DNA of 64,000 bases. Origin: Rhodocyclales bacterium. Lineage in GTDB: Bacteria; Pseudomonadota; Gammaproteobacteria; Burkholderiales; Rhodocyclaceae. Below, in pieces: positions 63,800 to 64,000 of this stretch. Position 1 is the stretch's first letter. Each line of letters opens with the position of its first letter. The stretch spans positions 62,001 through 126,000 of the forward strand of contig JACRPA010000002.1 in NCBI GenBank assembly GCA_016214145.1, written 5' to 3'. The notes under the pieces are model-generated. The model was not told where the DNA came from. It ran no database searches and saw only the letters and a program-made list of their open reading frames with translations. Position numbers and translations under genes: made by a program.

Positions 63800-64000
63800 A
63801 TGAAAGCTCATCTGTGTGCCGGCGCTTCGATTTTTGCGCTGCTGTCTTTTCCAAGCCTTGCAGCGGATCCCTTGAGCGCGGGGGGGGGATATCCGATGTT
63901 CCAGCCTTCGATCAGCGTCGGGTACATCTACGACGGCCATACGGACGTGACGTTCAAGAACGCAACTCCCTCGGCCTTGGGCGTAACCAGAATCGAAAAG
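63800..64000 (+). CDS. Exported protein, N-terminal part only
   Basis: 67 codons are visible before the window ends. ATG 63800 has AAGAAGG at 8-10 bases upstream. A signal peptide MKAHLCAGASIFALLSFPSL ends near AADP. The mature part begins DPLSAGGGYPMFQPSISVG and YIYDGHTDVTFKNATPSALG, a pattern of a secreted or outer-membrane beta-strand protein. Too little is seen to name the family. Confidence 0.7.
   Translation, partial: MKAHLCAGASIFALLSFPSLAADPLSAGGGYPMFQPSISVGYIYDGHTDVTFKNATPSALGVTRIEK

Overview
This 64 kb window is high-GC chromosomal DNA, packed with genes on both strands and almost entirely housekeeping in character. Gene content and order point to a betaproteobacterium, most likely a Rhodocyclales-type environmental bacterium. 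The supporting signs are: gloB / methyltransferase / rnhA / dnaQ; thrS-infC-rpmI-rplT-pheS-pheT-ihfA-merR followed by tRNA-Pro; surE-pcm-nlpD-rpoS; dapA-bamC; bamD divergent from rluD; and a polyhydroxyalkanoate (PHA) cluster phaC-phaB-phaB-phaR. The family assignment is inference from gene order, not proof. No prophage, CRISPR array, insertion sequence or integrated plasmid was seen. No stretch longer than about 300 bases lacks a gene.

Layout. 1-4.9 kb: a cut-off MltD-type murein transglycosylase, a REC-GGDEF diguanylate cyclase, glyoxalase II, a methyltransferase, RNase HI and DNA polymerase III epsilon. 5-12.6 kb: tRNA-Val and the translation operon (thrS to ihfA/merR), then tRNA-Pro. 12.6-15.9 kb: stationary-phase and cell-division genes surE-pcm-nlpD-rpoS. 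15.9-20.8 kb, minus strand: a MoxR ATPase / DUF58 / transmembrane transglutaminase / MltB operon, divergent from a histone-deacetylase-like gene. 21.8-25.7 kb: dapA-bamC-metallo-beta-lactamase operon, a small lipoprotein and a small conserved protein. 25.7-29.7 kb: rlmD, a Bax-inhibitor-like membrane protein, tRNA-Ser(TGA), queD, a radical SAM protein and an HTH regulator next to an AT-rich regulatory-looking region. 29.9-36.4 kb: lysC, tRNA-Ser(GCT), tRNA-Arg, a SYLF protein, SrkA kinase, a GNAT enzyme, endonuclease V, a phosphodiesterase-like protein, a PEBP protein and a small acidic protein. 36.5-41.3 kb: a Lon-like protease, NAD-salvage pncA-pncB and a ribosome hibernation factor. 41.3-50 kb: PHA depolymerase, acyl-CoA thioesterase and synthetase, a methyltransferase, a FemAB-like protein, a HAD hydrolase, a second diguanylate cyclase and a 3-hydroxyacyl-CoA dehydrogenase. 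50-56.4 kb: UspA, a sigma-54 response regulator, bamD/rluD, pgeF, an EamA transporter and a ZIP transporter. 56.4-63.3 kb: PHA synthesis (phaC, two phaB, phaR), rimO and an FAD-linked hydroxyacid dehydrogenase. 63.4-64 kb: tRNA-Ala, tRNA-Glu and the start of an exported protein.

The genes work together in a few modules: ribosome and aminoacylation functions, outer-membrane assembly and wall turnover (BamC, BamD, MltB, MltD, NlpD), carbon storage (PhaC, PhaB, PhaR, PhaZ plus acyl-CoA enzymes), stress and stationary phase (RpoS, UspA, HPF) and c-di-GMP signalling (two GGEEF proteins that keep the inhibitory RxxD site).

The signals least explained by annotation are: a 12-base word, G(A/G)GACTGACTTT, that recurs across the window on both strands and in several reading frames; two identical-core palindromes exactly 50 bp apart before a small lipoprotein gene; an AT-rich repeat-bearing region beside an HTH gene; divergent bamD and rluD start codons that share one CATG; and an unrecognised radical SAM protein beside queD. 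No complete new system is demonstrable from the sequence alone.
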